A stretch of DNA of 64,000 nucleotides, taken from Bacillus_P idriensis_A (GTDB lineage Bacteria > Bacillota > Bacilli > Bacillales > Bacillaceae). Positions 24,247 through 32,193 of this stretch are shown here, piece after piece. A model generated the notes under the pieces. It did not search any database. It was not told the DNA's origin and saw nothing but the letters and a program-made list of their open reading frames with translations. How positions within the stretch are numbered: the stretch's first letter is position 1; every line of letters begins with the position of its first letter. The stretch is from assembly GCF_050483325.1 (NCBI RefSeq), contig NZ_JBCMYF010000025.1:6127-70126 (forward strand), given 5' to 3'. A program made the translations under genes and the position numbers.

Positions 24247-24276
24247 AAAAAAAAGCGCCCCATTCTAAGGGGGCAC
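24247..24276 (-). terminator. terminator after ykuV
   Basis: On the minus strand GTGCCCC pairs with GGGGCGC (one G-U) and is followed by seven or more T residues. Confidence 0.75.
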
Positions 24277-24283
24277 TCTCCTC

Positions 24284-24742
24284 TTATTCTGCAGCGTTTT
24301 CTGTTTCAGCCAATACGCGGTTTACACGCTTTTCAAGCATTTTCATGCCGCTTCCTCCTGCCTGAAAATGACGAAGAGCTCCAGTTTTATCAAATACATA
24401 ATACGCAGGCACATATTGATTATCAAAAGCGTCTGTCAGCTTGTGTTCGCTGTCAACGAAAATCGGCTGTGTGATGTCATGCTCTGCTGCTGTTTTTTTT
24501 ATGTCCTCTAAGTTAAGATCGTCTTCTGATCTCGGCATGTGAACGGCAACTACGTTCAATTTATCTTTGTACTGATCTCTGAATTCATTAACCTGAGGCA
24601 TTGCTTCTTTGCATAGATGGCAGCTTACAGACCAAAAATGAATGAGTGTTGGTTTTTCACCGATTAATTCTTCTTTTGTCTGCTGGCCGTTCAGCCATTC
24701 AGCTGCACCGTTTAATTCCGGCATTTGTTCGCGTAATTTCAT
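24284..24742 (-). CDS. ykuV: thiol-disulfide oxidoreductase YkuV
   Basis: This 152-residue cytosolic thioredoxin-fold protein has the redox motif SCHLCK in THIHFW-like context (TLIHFWSVSCHLCKEAMPQ). The cis-Pro lies in QYVPAYYVFD, and there is a C-terminal helix GSGMKMLEKRVNRVL. In B. subtilis YkuV is reduced by the thioredoxin system and works near the peroxiredoxin YkuU. The start at 24742 is set by GGAGGGG upstream and by the family N-terminus MKLREQMPEL. It is downstream of ykuU, but a repeat copy and a terminator lie between them. Confidence 0.93.
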   Translation of the reverse strand: MKLREQMPELNGAAEWLNGQQTKEELIGEKPTLIHFWSVSCHLCKEAMPQVNEFRDQYKDKLNVVAVHMPRSEDDLNLEDIKKTAAEHDITQPIFVDSEHKLTDAFDNQYVPAYYVFDKTGALRHFQAGGSGMKMLEKRVNRVLAETENAAE

Positions 24743-24768
24743 TATGAACCCCTCCATTATTTGTTTAA

Positions 24769-24922
24769 GAAAAGCGCAAGCGCCCGTTTAGCTCAGGCAT
24801 GACAGATAAAGATCTGACAGAAAAGGCGCTTTTTGTCAATACTTTCAAAGCCGTTCTGGCCGAGGAGCCTGAGCAATTCCGCTCGCAATCGAAGCACAAA
24901 CTTTAATACTTTCTTATCTTCT
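24769..24922 (+). repeat. intergenic hairpin repeat, long-tailed copy between ykuU and ykuV
   Basis: The left arm GCTCAGGC (24791-24798) pairs exactly with GCCTGAGC (24867-24874). This replaces the AGCTCC/GGAGTT pair of other copies, another compensated change. The central hairpin is partly degraded (AAAGGCGCTTTTTGTC). The tail ATCGAAGCACAAACTTTAAT and TACTTTCTTATCTT matches the copy at 8536. Confidence 0.85.
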
Positions 24923-24951
24923 AAAAAAGGCCTAACCGAGAGTTAGACCTT
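24923..24951 (-). terminator. terminator after ykuU
   Basis: On the minus strand AAGGTCTAAC pairs with GTTAGGCCTT (one mismatch) around a 5-nt loop, followed by six T residues. Confidence 0.7.
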
Positions 24952-24967
24952 CCATTTCTTTAAAAAC

Positions 24968-25510
24968 TTATAGAGTTGCTTGTCCTGGCTTCCAGTTTGC
25001 CGGGCAAAGTCCGCCAGTTTGCAATGCTTGAAGCACACGCAGTGTTTCATCCACATCTCGGCCGATGTTGTTGTGGTTTACAACAGCATACTGAAGCTCG
25101 CCGTCTGGATTGATGATGAATAGTCCGCGAAGAGCAACACCTTCTTCTTCGATTAACACACCGTACTCGCGTGATACAACGTGGTTAGTATCAGCTGCAA
25201 GCGGGAATTTCAGGTCCCCAAGACCGTTTTCTTTGCGGTCTGTGTTGATCCATGCAAGATGAGTATGAATTGTATCTGTTGAAACGCCGATTACTTCAGC
25301 ATCAAGGTCTTCGAACTCGTCTGCGCGGTCAGACATTGATGTAATTTCAGTTGGACATACAAACGTGAAATCCATTGGATAAAAGAATAATACTGTCCAT
25401 TTATCGTTTTTCATGTTTTCTTCAAGACTTACTTTACTGAATTCTTTGTTAGCCATTACAGCATCCATTTCAAAGCGCGGAGCTTGTTTTCCTACCATGC
25501 GTTCTGCCAT
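24968..25510 (-). CDS. ykuU: 2-Cys peroxiredoxin YkuU (AhpC/TSA family)
   Basis: This 180-residue protein has the peroxidatic Cys in PMDFTFVCPTEI and the resolving Cys in TGGLCPANWKPGQ. The context DTIHTHLAWI is typical of the Prx1/AhpC group. It reduces hydrogen peroxide and organic peroxides using thioredoxin-like partners, probably YkuV. The start MAERMVGKQAPRFE at 25510 fits the family and a GGAGGG upstream. A 7-bp inverted repeat (25562-25588) lies about 55 nt upstream and may be an operator; it is not a clear PerR box. Confidence 0.94.
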   Translation of the reverse strand: MAERMVGKQAPRFEMDAVMANKEFSKVSLEENMKNDKWTVLFFYPMDFTFVCPTEITSMSDRADEFEDLDAEVIGVSTDTIHTHLAWINTDRKENGLGDLKFPLAADTNHVVSREYGVLIEEEGVALRGLFIINPDGELQYAVVNHNNIGRDVDETLRVLQALQTGGLCPANWKPGQATL

Positions 25511-25561
25511 TATGTATCCCTCCAAAATGTATTTTGATATCTGGAATCGATATCAGCTTAA

Positions 25562-25588
25562 TTGAGAATAATCACACGATTTTCTCAA
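25562..25588. promoter_or_regulatory. inverted repeat in the ykuU promoter region
   Basis: TTGAGAA (25562-25568) and TTCTCAA (25582-25588), 13 nt apart. It lies in the divergent space between ykuU and ykuT (25511-25842), which otherwise shows no gene. Not a match to the PerR or Fur consensus that I can defend. Confidence 0.3.
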
Positions 25589-25842
25589 CTGGTGACTTAT
25601 TCATTTCACAATAAACATTATAGAGCAATCGGATTTTTTAGTCAATGTTAAATAATAATTAATTTAATATAGACTGCTCAAGTTCAAATGAATACATCAA
25701 TTGGTATTCCCTTTTCTGCCCCATATCAATCATCAAACTTCTTCAAAATCCGATTGATTTCTACAAATTAAGTTTAACATGCACAGCAGCGGGTAACCAA
25801 ATAATTAGTCTTGCTTTTATTTGCACAGGAAGGATGTTGTAT

Positions 25843-26700
25843 ATGGAATTTTTTGATTTACTGAACAAAATTAATTGGGCAGGTCTCATGACCACTGCAG
25901 GAATTATTACCTTAAAGCTGATCGGGATCCTGATTGCTTTTATCGTGGTAAAAGCGATTGGAACACGGATTGTAGATAAGACGTTTACTCGTGTGCAGCA
26001 GCGCCAGTCCATTTCAGTCGGCAGATCAAGAACCCTTCAAAGCCTAACTTTGAATCTCTTTTCTTATCTTTTAATTTTCATTTTTGTTGTTATGGTGTTC
26101 GAGGTATTTGAATATGATGCGACAGCACTCCTTGCAGGTGCCGGAGTTGTCGGACTTGCGATCGGCTTTGGAGCTCAGGGCCTTGTAAGCGATGTTGTAA
26201 CAGGTTTCTTTTTACTTCTCGAAAAACAACTGGATGTGGAGGATTATGTTACGACTGCAGGTTATTCCGGCATTGTTGAGCAGGTTGGTCTGCGGACGAC
26301 TCAGATAAGAAGCTTTGACGGTACATTGAACTTTGTGCCGAACCGTGAAATTGTCAGTTTAAGCAACCATTCGCGCGGAAATATGAGAGCGCTTGTTGAT
26401 ATAGGAATTTCATATGATGATAATATTGATGAGGCCATCGGCATTCTGCAGGAAGCGTGCGACCGAATTGCTGCTGAAGATCCCGCGATCGTTGACGGAC
26501 CTAGCGTCATAGGGGTTCAGGGTTTAGGAGCTTCAGATGTTGTCATCCGCATCATAGCCAAAACTGAAAATATGATGCAGTGGGGAGTCGAAAGAAATCT
26601 CCGCAAGAAATTAAAAGAAACACTTGATGCCCACGGGATTGAGATTCCATTTCCGCATCAGGTATTTGTTGAAAAGAAAGCCCATGAAGTACAAAATTAA
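25843..26700 (+). CDS. ykuT: small-conductance mechanosensitive channel YkuT (MscS family)
   Basis: This 285-residue protein has three membrane helices. The pore-lining helix is rich in Gly and Ala (ALLAGAGVVGLAIGFGAQGL), followed by VSDVVTGFFLLLEKQLDVED and the beta domain with VGLRTTQIRSFDGTLNFVPN. It opens under membrane tension and releases osmolytes on downshock. The ATG at 25843 is chosen over the one at 25834 because AGGAAGGA touches the latter. It is transcribed opposite to ykuU and ykuS. Confidence 0.93.
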   Translation: MEFFDLLNKINWAGLMTTAGIITLKLIGILIAFIVVKAIGTRIVDKTFTRVQQRQSISVGRSRTLQSLTLNLFSYLLIFIFVVMVFEVFEYDATALLAGAGVVGLAIGFGAQGLVSDVVTGFFLLLEKQLDVEDYVTTAGYSGIVEQVGLRTTQIRSFDGTLNFVPNREIVSLSNHSRGNMRALVDIGISYDDNIDEAIGILQEACDRIAAEDPAIVDGPSVIGVQGLGASDVVIRIIAKTENMMQWGVERNLRKKLKETLDAHGIEIPFPHQVFVEKKAHEVQN

Positions 26701-26712
26701 AAATGTCAATAT

Positions 26713-26739
26713 AAAAAGCTGCCGAACGGCAGCTTTTTT
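26713..26739. terminator. bidirectional terminator between ykuT and ykuS
   Basis: AAAAAGCTGCC-GAAC-GGCAGCTTTTTT is an 11-bp perfect stem between convergent genes. Confidence 0.88.
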
Positions 26740-26747
26740 AATATGTG

Positions 26748-26990
26748 TTATTGCATTCTGCTTTCAACATGCTGGCAAATTTCATCTGCCGTATAACCGC
26801 TCGCACTGAAAACAGATCCGCTAGTCACCGCATTGCTGATCCCCATAATATTGGAATCTTGACCGGTAATGATGCAGAAATCACAGCCTTTTGCATCTTC
26901 TTCATTTCGCAATTGAACGACCTCATAGCCTTTTTCCTGAAGTGCTGCTGTTACATCTGATAATGATTGTTCAACACCTATTTTTGGCAT
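26748..26990 (-). CDS. ykuS: UPF0180 family protein YkuS
   Basis: This 80-residue protein has the family pattern KIGVEQSLSDVTAALQEKGY near the start, CDFCIITGQDSNIMGI in the middle, and SGYTADEICQHVESRM at the end. Function unknown. Length and position next to dapL and ykuT match B. subtilis. The ATG at 26990 has AGGAGG 8 nt upstream; a GTG three codons earlier lies inside the ribosome binding site region. Confidence 0.9.
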   Translation of the reverse strand: MPKIGVEQSLSDVTAALQEKGYEVVQLRNEEDAKGCDFCIITGQDSNIMGISNAVTSGSVFSASGYTADEICQHVESRMQ

Positions 26991-27045
26991 TTCATCCACC
27001 TCCTATCACTAATGTGTCACATGGAGGGGACGTTTATTCTTGGAT

Positions 27046-28173
27046 TCAATTTGCTTTATAGAGAAAATATTTGCACATCAGCTGAACAGCTGTTTCAATT
27101 GCTTCTTCTTTTGGCTGCAGTTTAGAATGATGCAGTCCGTATGGAGATTCCACCCCGAGCCAGAACATAAAGCCTGGGATTTCATCAAGCATATAGCCGA
27201 AATCTTCGCCTGTCATCGCTTCACGGCATAATACAACCTCTGTATCCGTGTTTCCTTTTGTGAAGTCCATGAATTCTTCAGTAAGCTCGTGATGATTATA
27301 TACTTGGTGGTACATTGCGCCATAATCAATAGCCGCCTTGCATGCATAGCCAATCTCGAGCCCATGAACAAGCGCTTCGATCCGCTCTTTTACTTTTACC
27401 ATGGATTCAACAGAAAGCGTTCGGATGGTTCCTTCAAGTCTTGCATTTTCTGCAATGATATTTTGCACTGTCCCGCCGGTAATTTTCCCGAATGTAATGA
27501 CTGCACTGTCCAATGGATCAACATTCCTTGCAACAACAGACTGAAGCTGAGTGACAAGTGAAGCTGCCGCAACGATCATATCCTGTGTTGTATGAGGATA
27601 TGCCGCATGCCCGCCTTTGCCTTTTAGGTCAATAAAAAGCTCAGAAGTATTGGCAAAAAGCAAACCAGGACGGGTGGCAATTGTACCTGCCGGATATTCT
27701 GGCGCAATATGGAGTGCGGTAATTAAGTCTGGCTTCCACTCTTTCATAACTTCACTCTGCAGCATAGGTTCGGCTCCGCCTGGTCCTTCTTCAGCAGGCT
27801 GAAAAATAAAGAGAAGATCATCTCGAACTTGATTTTGAACAAAATAAGTGATGATGCCAAGTGCAATCGTCATATGAAAGTCATGACCGCATGCATGCAT
27901 GCGGTCTCTGTGCTCTGATTGAAAAGAATAATCCGTTTCTTCAACAATCGGCAGCCCATCCATATCTGCTCGGTAAGCAATTGTTTTCAATGGATCGATC
28001 CCTTTCACTTTCACAAATATTCCGGTTTTCCACGTTTTCATTTCAAGTCTTTCAGATGGCAGTGAACTTAAATAATTCAGAAGGTATTCCTGCGTTTTAA
28101 ACTCCTGAAAACCAAGCTCCGGGATACGGTGGAGATCCCTTCGAATCTTAATTAATGCTTTCAGCTGATCCAT
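27046..28173 (-). CDS. dapL: N-acetyldiaminopimelate deacetylase
   Basis: This 375-residue M20-family amidohydrolase has metal-binding motifs ADMDGLPIVEET, HACGHDFHMTIA and EEGPGGAEPML, and a lid/dimerisation domain near residues 175-290. In the acetylated branch of lysine biosynthesis it removes acetate from N-acetyl-LL-diaminopimelate. The partner acetyltransferase DapH lies directly upstream, with a 71-nt gap that holds a hairpin. The family also contains hippurate hydrolase-like enzymes; the neighbour settles the role. Confidence 0.93.
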   Translation of the reverse strand: MDQLKALIKIRRDLHRIPELGFQEFKTQEYLLNYLSSLPSERLEMKTWKTGIFVKVKGIDPLKTIAYRADMDGLPIVEETDYSFQSEHRDRMHACGHDFHMTIALGIITYFVQNQVRDDLLFIFQPAEEGPGGAEPMLQSEVMKEWKPDLITALHIAPEYPAGTIATRPGLLFANTSELFIDLKGKGGHAAYPHTTQDMIVAAASLVTQLQSVVARNVDPLDSAVITFGKITGGTVQNIIAENARLEGTIRTLSVESMVKVKERIEALVHGLEIGYACKAAIDYGAMYHQVYNHHELTEEFMDFTKGNTDTEVVLCREAMTGEDFGYMLDEIPGFMFWLGVESPYGLHHSKLQPKEEAIETAVQLMCKYFLYKAN

Positions 28174-28198
28174 GACGCTTCCCCCTTAACCTATAGAG

Positions 28199-28227
28199 AA
28201 GGCGCGGATGAAAGTCATCCACGCCTT
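28199..28227 (-). other. hairpin in the dapH-dapL junction
   Basis: AAGGCGCGGATGA pairs with TCATCCACGCCTT (13 bp, one mismatch) around AAG. Neither strand has a proper T tract, so it is more likely to tune mRNA stability or partial read-through than to terminate. Confidence 0.5.
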
Positions 28228-28244
28228 AAAAACAGAAACCCGTA

Positions 28245-28955
28245 TTATAGCTGTCTTAATTCTTGTTTGATTTCTGTTTTTGATTTTGTTTTTTCGTCGA
28301 TTTCTTTAATTTTTCGTGCTGGTGTGCCAGCTACAACTGTATAAGGAGCTACATCATCAATAACGATCGCTCCTGCAGCAACAACCGCTCCTTTTCCGAC
28401 AGTAACGCCTTCAAGGACAACTGCATTTGCTCCGATGACTACGTCATCTTCAATAACTACCGGTTTAGCTGATGGCGGTTCAATAACTCCCGCAAGAACA
28501 GAACCTGCTCCAATATGACAGTTTTTTCCGACAGTTGCGCGTCCGCCAAGGACAACATTCATGTCGATCATTGTACCTTCACCAATTACAGAACCGATAT
28601 TAATAGAAGCACCCATCATAATAACAGCATTATCGCCGATTTCCACTTGATCACGTATGATCGCTCCCGGCTCGATGCGTGCTTTGATGCCTTTCATGTC
28701 AAGCAATGGAATCGCTGAATTGCGACGGTCATTTTCCACAACGAAATCTTCAATATTTGCTTCATTTTTTGTTAAGGCCTCTTGAATTTCAGCCCATTCA
28801 CCAAACACAACCCCGCTGTTTCCATTTAAAAATGTTTTTGAAGAAGAACCAAAATCAATGCCTTCTACGTCACCTTTAACGTAAACTTTTACAGGTGTTG
28901 ATTTCGTGCTATTTTGTATAAATGAAATAATCTCATTTGCATCCATCATTTTCAT
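28245..28955 (-). CDS. dapH: tetrahydrodipicolinate N-acetyltransferase
   Basis: This 236-residue protein has an N-terminal DapH domain (residues 1-85) and a left-handed beta-helix of hexapeptide repeats (IEPGAIIRDQVEIGDNAVIM, then MIDMNVVLGGRATVG, HIGAGSVLAGVIEPP, AAGAIVIDDVAPYTVVAGTP). It acetylates tetrahydrodipicolinate with acetyl-CoA in the lysine/diaminopimelate pathway, supplying peptidoglycan and dipicolinate precursors. GGAGG lies 7 nt before the ATG at 28955. dapH and dapL form one unit. Confidence 0.95.
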   Translation of the reverse strand: MKMMDANEIISFIQNSTKSTPVKVYVKGDVEGIDFGSSSKTFLNGNSGVVFGEWAEIQEALTKNEANIEDFVVENDRRNSAIPLLDMKGIKARIEPGAIIRDQVEIGDNAVIMMGASINIGSVIGEGTMIDMNVVLGGRATVGKNCHIGAGSVLAGVIEPPSAKPVVIEDDVVIGANAVVLEGVTVGKGAVVAAGAIVIDDVAPYTVVAGTPARKIKEIDEKTKSKTEIKQELRQL

Positions 28956-29034
28956 ATGTATTCCTCCTTCAGACTATGTACTTCATTACTGTATCAAAGG
29001 AAGGGGTTGTTGACAAGCCGATTGACTGCACAAA

Positions 29035-29493
29035 TTAAGAACGTACAGCAAGCTTTACAATACGGGCAAACTGACGTCCAAACTCTAAACAGGCATCCTC
29101 CTGTTCTCCATCCGGAAAACACTCAATTTTTAGGCTTTCCATGATCAGAGAGCCGTTATTCTGCTGGATTTTTTCAGCGAGCAGGTCAACCGCACCGCAA
29201 AAAATATCATAAGCAGTATCACCTGAACCAAATAATGCGATCGTCTTATCTTCAAAATCATAATCGTCCATCTCATCATAAAGATCCAGCATTTCATCAG
29301 GCAGCTCCCCGTCTCCCCATGTATAAGCACCAATTAATAAGTGATCATACTCTTCGAAAACCGAGCCGTCAATATCCATCGCTTCAAACTTTTCAGCTTC
29401 TGAGCCTGCTTCTTTTAAACCTTTCTCAATTAAATCGGCAATGGCTTCCGTATTGCCTGACATGCTTGCATAAATTATGGCTGTTTTCCCCAT
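29035..29493 (-). CDS. ykuP: short-chain flavodoxin YkuP
   Basis: This 152-residue flavodoxin has the FMN phosphate loop SMSGNTEAIADL and the FMN-ring loops GAYTWGDGELPDE and GSGDTAYDIFCGAVD. It is an acidic electron carrier that can replace ferredoxin, for example with cytochrome P450 or fatty acid desaturase. It is the third gene of ykuNOP, 18 nt after ykuO, and is expected to be made under iron limitation because of the Fur boxes before ykuN. Confidence 0.94.
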   Translation of the reverse strand: MGKTAIIYASMSGNTEAIADLIEKGLKEAGSEAEKFEAMDIDGSVFEEYDHLLIGAYTWGDGELPDEMLDLYDEMDDYDFEDKTIALFGSGDTAYDIFCGAVDLLAEKIQQNNGSLIMESLKIECFPDGEQEDACLEFGRQFARIVKLAVRS

Positions 29494-29510
29494 TTATTCA
29501 ATCTCCTTTC

Positions 29511-30407
29511 TTAATGAACCACTGCTGAATAACCGTACAAGTCACCTTGTTTGCTTTCATGAAGACCTGCTGCAAAAAATGAACGTCCGCTGCCTGCAAC
29601 TCTGAATGCATGCCCTTTTAATGTTTCAGCAGGAAAAAGAGCCATTGTAGCCTCATTTAATGCATATATCCTGGAATATCCGTATTTATCTTGACTTGAA
29701 GCGGCATATGTGATCATTTCATCACAAAAAACATCCAGAAACGCTTCCTCGCTGTAGATATTTTGACAGCTGATCCAGTTAAGGTCATGCCCTTCATTCA
29801 GCTTAGTCATTTCAATACTTCCTGCATGGCCTTTTGCAGAGCCTCTGCAGACCAGCAGATTTCTATTTTTATCAACGGCAATCGAAGAAATCATGGAATG
29901 TGCCTCGTGTTTAATTCTTGTAAAAGAGCCTGTATGGTAATCATATCTCCACAAGCCTCCATGCTCTGCATGAATCTGTGTACCGATAAAAAGCTGATTT
30001 TCGTGAAGGCAGAGGGATCTGATTACAGGTTTTGAGGAAAAGTGCTTAAACGGCTTAAAGCCAATCCATGATCTCCCGCTGTCAGTTGACTGATAAATCG
30101 TATGTTTTCCGTGAATGATGACCGTTCCATCATCATTGCCGGCAATGGACCAGATGGCTGCTGTAGTGGGCAAATAAGCTTCTGTGCTCGTGTAATCTAA
30201 TGTATTCATTCTAAAAATAAACCCGTCTTCCCCAACTCCAAATAAATAGGATCCAAGCAGTTTTAAACATCGGATTTTCTTATCAATTTTGAGAAGCATT
30301 TCCCATTGATCCTCACCATCAAAAAAATAAAGCCCTTCATTTTTTATGGCTACAAAATATCCGCTTCCCGCAACTTTTTCGACTGCTGTTGCACCTCTAT
30401 GAAACAT
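29511..30407 (-). CDS. ykuO: YkuO, beta-propeller-like protein of the flavodoxin operon
   Basis: This 298-residue protein shows repeating strands of about 45 residues with WEMLLKIDKKIRCLKL, IYQSTDSGRSWIGFKPF (a sialidase-like Asp-box, STDSGRSW) and LWRYDYHTGSFTRIKHEA. This suggests a beta-propeller. There is no signal peptide, so it is cytosolic. The role is unknown, but it always lies between the two flavodoxins in this gene order. Its start overlaps the ykuN stop by 11 nt, showing translational coupling. Confidence 0.88.
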   Translation of the reverse strand: MFHRGATAVEKVAGSGYFVAIKNEGLYFFDGEDQWEMLLKIDKKIRCLKLLGSYLFGVGEDGFIFRMNTLDYTSTEAYLPTTAAIWSIAGNDDGTVIIHGKHTIYQSTDSGRSWIGFKPFKHFSSKPVIRSLCLHENQLFIGTQIHAEHGGLWRYDYHTGSFTRIKHEAHSMISSIAVDKNRNLLVCRGSAKGHAGSIEMTKLNEGHDLNWISCQNIYSEEAFLDVFCDEMITYAASSQDKYGYSRIYALNEATMALFPAETLKGHAFRVAGSGRSFFAAGLHESKQGDLYGYSAVVH

Positions 30408-30873
30408 GTAATGTCACCTTCCCGCTTTTGGCACACCACACAGAAAAAGCTTCTGCAAACTGGATGCATGCTGAAATATCCTCTTCTGATTCTGGTGAAC
30501 CCTCTATTTTCAGCAAGTCTGCAAAAACAGCCGCCCCAGTTTCTGTAAATCTTCTTTGTAATAAGTCGACTGCTTCACAAAACTTCGGATAAGTATGATC
30601 GCCTGATCCAAAGCAGCCGATATTTTTTCCTGTAAGATCAACTGAAGCCAAGTCTTCATAAAAGTCCTCCGCTTCATAAGGAAGATCTCCATCCCCCCAT
30701 GTATAGGATCCAGCGAGGATATAATCGAACTCTTTGATACTCTCTAGATCACAAGCATCCATTTCTTCATATGTAATTTCCATTTCATCTTCTTCCAGTC
30801 TTTTTCCGATCAGTTTAGCGATATCTTCTGTATTTCCTGACATACTTGCATATATAATAAGAGTTTTTTTCAA
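30397..30873 (-). CDS. ykuN: flavodoxin YkuN
   Basis: This 158-residue flavodoxin has SMSGNTEDIAKLIG and the ring loops GSYTWGDGDLPYEAED and GSGDHTYPKFCEAVD. It is the first gene of ykuNOP. The start is taken as TTG at 30873 (MKKTLIIYASMSGNTED), because GAGGTG then lies 6 nt upstream and the length equals B. subtilis YkuN. A GTG three codons upstream overlaps that site. Two Fur boxes overlap and follow its promoter. Confidence 0.93.
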   Translation of the reverse strand: MKKTLIIYASMSGNTEDIAKLIGKRLEEDEMEITYEEMDACDLESIKEFDYILAGSYTWGDGDLPYEAEDFYEDLASVDLTGKNIGCFGSGDHTYPKFCEAVDLLQRRFTETGAAVFADLLKIEGSPESEEDISACIQFAEAFSVWCAKSGKVTLHVS

Positions 30874-30891
30874 CAAATCCACCTCTTTAAT

Positions 30892-30906
30892 TGATAATGA
30901 TTTTCA
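30892..30906. promoter_or_regulatory. Fur box 1 upstream of ykuN
   Basis: TGATAATGATTTTCA matches the 7-1-7 Fur consensus TGATAATNATTATCA at 13 of 14 defined positions. It lies just upstream of the ykuN ribosome binding site, downstream of the promoter. Confidence 0.85.
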
Positions 30907-30925
30907 TTTTCATATGTTCACTATA

Positions 30926-30950
30926 ATTGAAATTGATTCTCATTGTCAAT
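30926..30950. promoter_or_regulatory. Fur box 2 covering the ykuN promoter
   Basis: The 25-bp stretch matches the extended palindromic Fur site at 21 of 25 positions. It covers the -35 (TTGACA, 30949-30944, minus strand) and the spacer up to TATAGT (30925-30920). Fur-Fe binding here would block RNA polymerase. Confidence 0.82.
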
Positions 30951-31004
30951 GGTGTTTTAAAATAAGGCTGTTTTTGATTATTAATACTTACAGTCCCTTT
31001 TCGC

Positions 31005-31125
31005 TCCTGGAACTTGCTTTCCGCGGGAGCGTGGAAGCCTCCCCGGCGAGCCTGCGGGGTCTTCCATTTCGCTCTTTTTCCTCAGGAGTCAAGTTTATCC
31101 CGCTAAAGTTTAAAGCATTTAGTCT
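31005..31125. repeat. GC-rich Bacillaceae intergenic repeat (single copy)
   Basis: TTTCCGCGGGAGCG, GGAAGCCTCCCCGGCG and CCTGCGGGGTCTTCC form a long imperfect hairpin (GAGCG-TGGAAG with CTTCCATTTCGCTC). From memory this wording is common between genes in several Bacillaceae. Only one copy occurs here, and it differs from the main repeat family of the window. Confidence 0.55.
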
Positions 31126-31193
31126 CAAACCAGCTAAGTTTAAGAAAAGAGCCTTTAATAAAGAAAAGCAGCTCCATATGAAATGAAAGCTGC

Positions 31194-32078
31194 TTAAAGA
31201 ATCTCATTCTTATTCTCTTTTAATACATCCAGAAATGCCTGAACCTGCTTTAATTTAAACGAAGATTCAAATCCGAGCAGCCAGGTATCTCTGACGATCG
31301 GCTCTCCGTGTTCATTCAGCAGCGGTATTTTATAGATATCTCGTTCATCATCAAGAAGTGTAACGGATGGCAGAATGGCATAGCCAATGCCATTGTAGGC
31401 CATTTGTTTGCACGTTTCGATCTGATCCACCACAATGGTGCGTTTCGGACTGCTTTGAAAATGTTTGTGCCACCAATCCTGAATTTCCTGATAGTAAGAT
31501 GAATCGCTTTTAAATTGGATAAAAGGCCTTTCCGTTTCAATCAGGTCCTCAACCTTCTGAATTTCAGCGTCAACTAAATACAGAGTATCTGTCAGCAAAT
31601 GCTGTTTGACGCCTTTCCACTCAGGATTCCCTCTGATGATGCCGATGTGAACATGGTCCTCGTACATGCTTTTTAAAATTTCGCTGCTCCAGCCTGTTAT
31701 AAGTGATATTTTCGCATGCGGGTATTTACTGACATATTGCTTCAATATGTTAGGCAGCCAGTGCTGTCCAATAATTGAAGCAACGGCTATCTTAAGTGTT
31801 CCATGAACCTCTCCTTCAAGCTCTGATATTTCCTCTCTCAGTTTCTCTTCTTTTTTCGTTACCTCTTTTGCAAAAGCTACAATCTTTTCACCTGATGGAG
31901 TTAGAGTAAGTCCTTTTTGAGAGCGGATAAAAATTTGAAAACCCCATGATTTTTCAATCGACTGCAGTCTTTGAGACAGTGCAGGCTGGGAGACAAACAG
32001 CCGCTCAGATGCTTTCCGCATATTCATTTCCTCTGACAGAACAACGAGCATTCTTAATTCCGTTAACTGCATCTGCAT
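31194..32078 (-). CDS. ccpC: LysR-type catabolite control protein CcpC
   Basis: This 294-residue protein has an N-terminal winged helix-turn-helix (NMRKASERLFVSQPALSQRL) and a C-terminal effector domain that includes ITGWSSEILKSMYEDHVHIG and VDQIETCKQMAYNGIGYAIL. Sequence and position next to ykuN match B. subtilis CcpC, the citrate-responsive repressor of citrate synthase and aconitase genes. It should therefore govern TCA branch flux. A start at the second Met (32072) is equally possible. Confidence 0.93.
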   Translation of the reverse strand: MQMQLTELRMLVVLSEEMNMRKASERLFVSQPALSQRLQSIEKSWGFQIFIRSQKGLTLTPSGEKIVAFAKEVTKKEEKLREEISELEGEVHGTLKIAVASIIGQHWLPNILKQYVSKYPHAKISLITGWSSEILKSMYEDHVHIGIIRGNPEWKGVKQHLLTDTLYLVDAEIQKVEDLIETERPFIQFKSDSSYYQEIQDWWHKHFQSSPKRTIVVDQIETCKQMAYNGIGYAILPSVTLLDDERDIYKIPLLNEHGEPIVRDTWLLGFESSFKLKQVQAFLDVLKENKNEIL

Positions 32079-32193
32079 TCCCCTTGATAAGTTTTTCTTA
32101 TATTATAAGCTAATTTTTTCAACATTTCATAATCAATAAAGGAAGAATATACTAAATTTGAAGAAACAATTTAAGACAGGATGTGATGATTTC

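Noticed and set aside
25640..25670. PerR box before ykuU
   Set aside because: The AT-rich stretch matches the PerR consensus at only about half of the positions.
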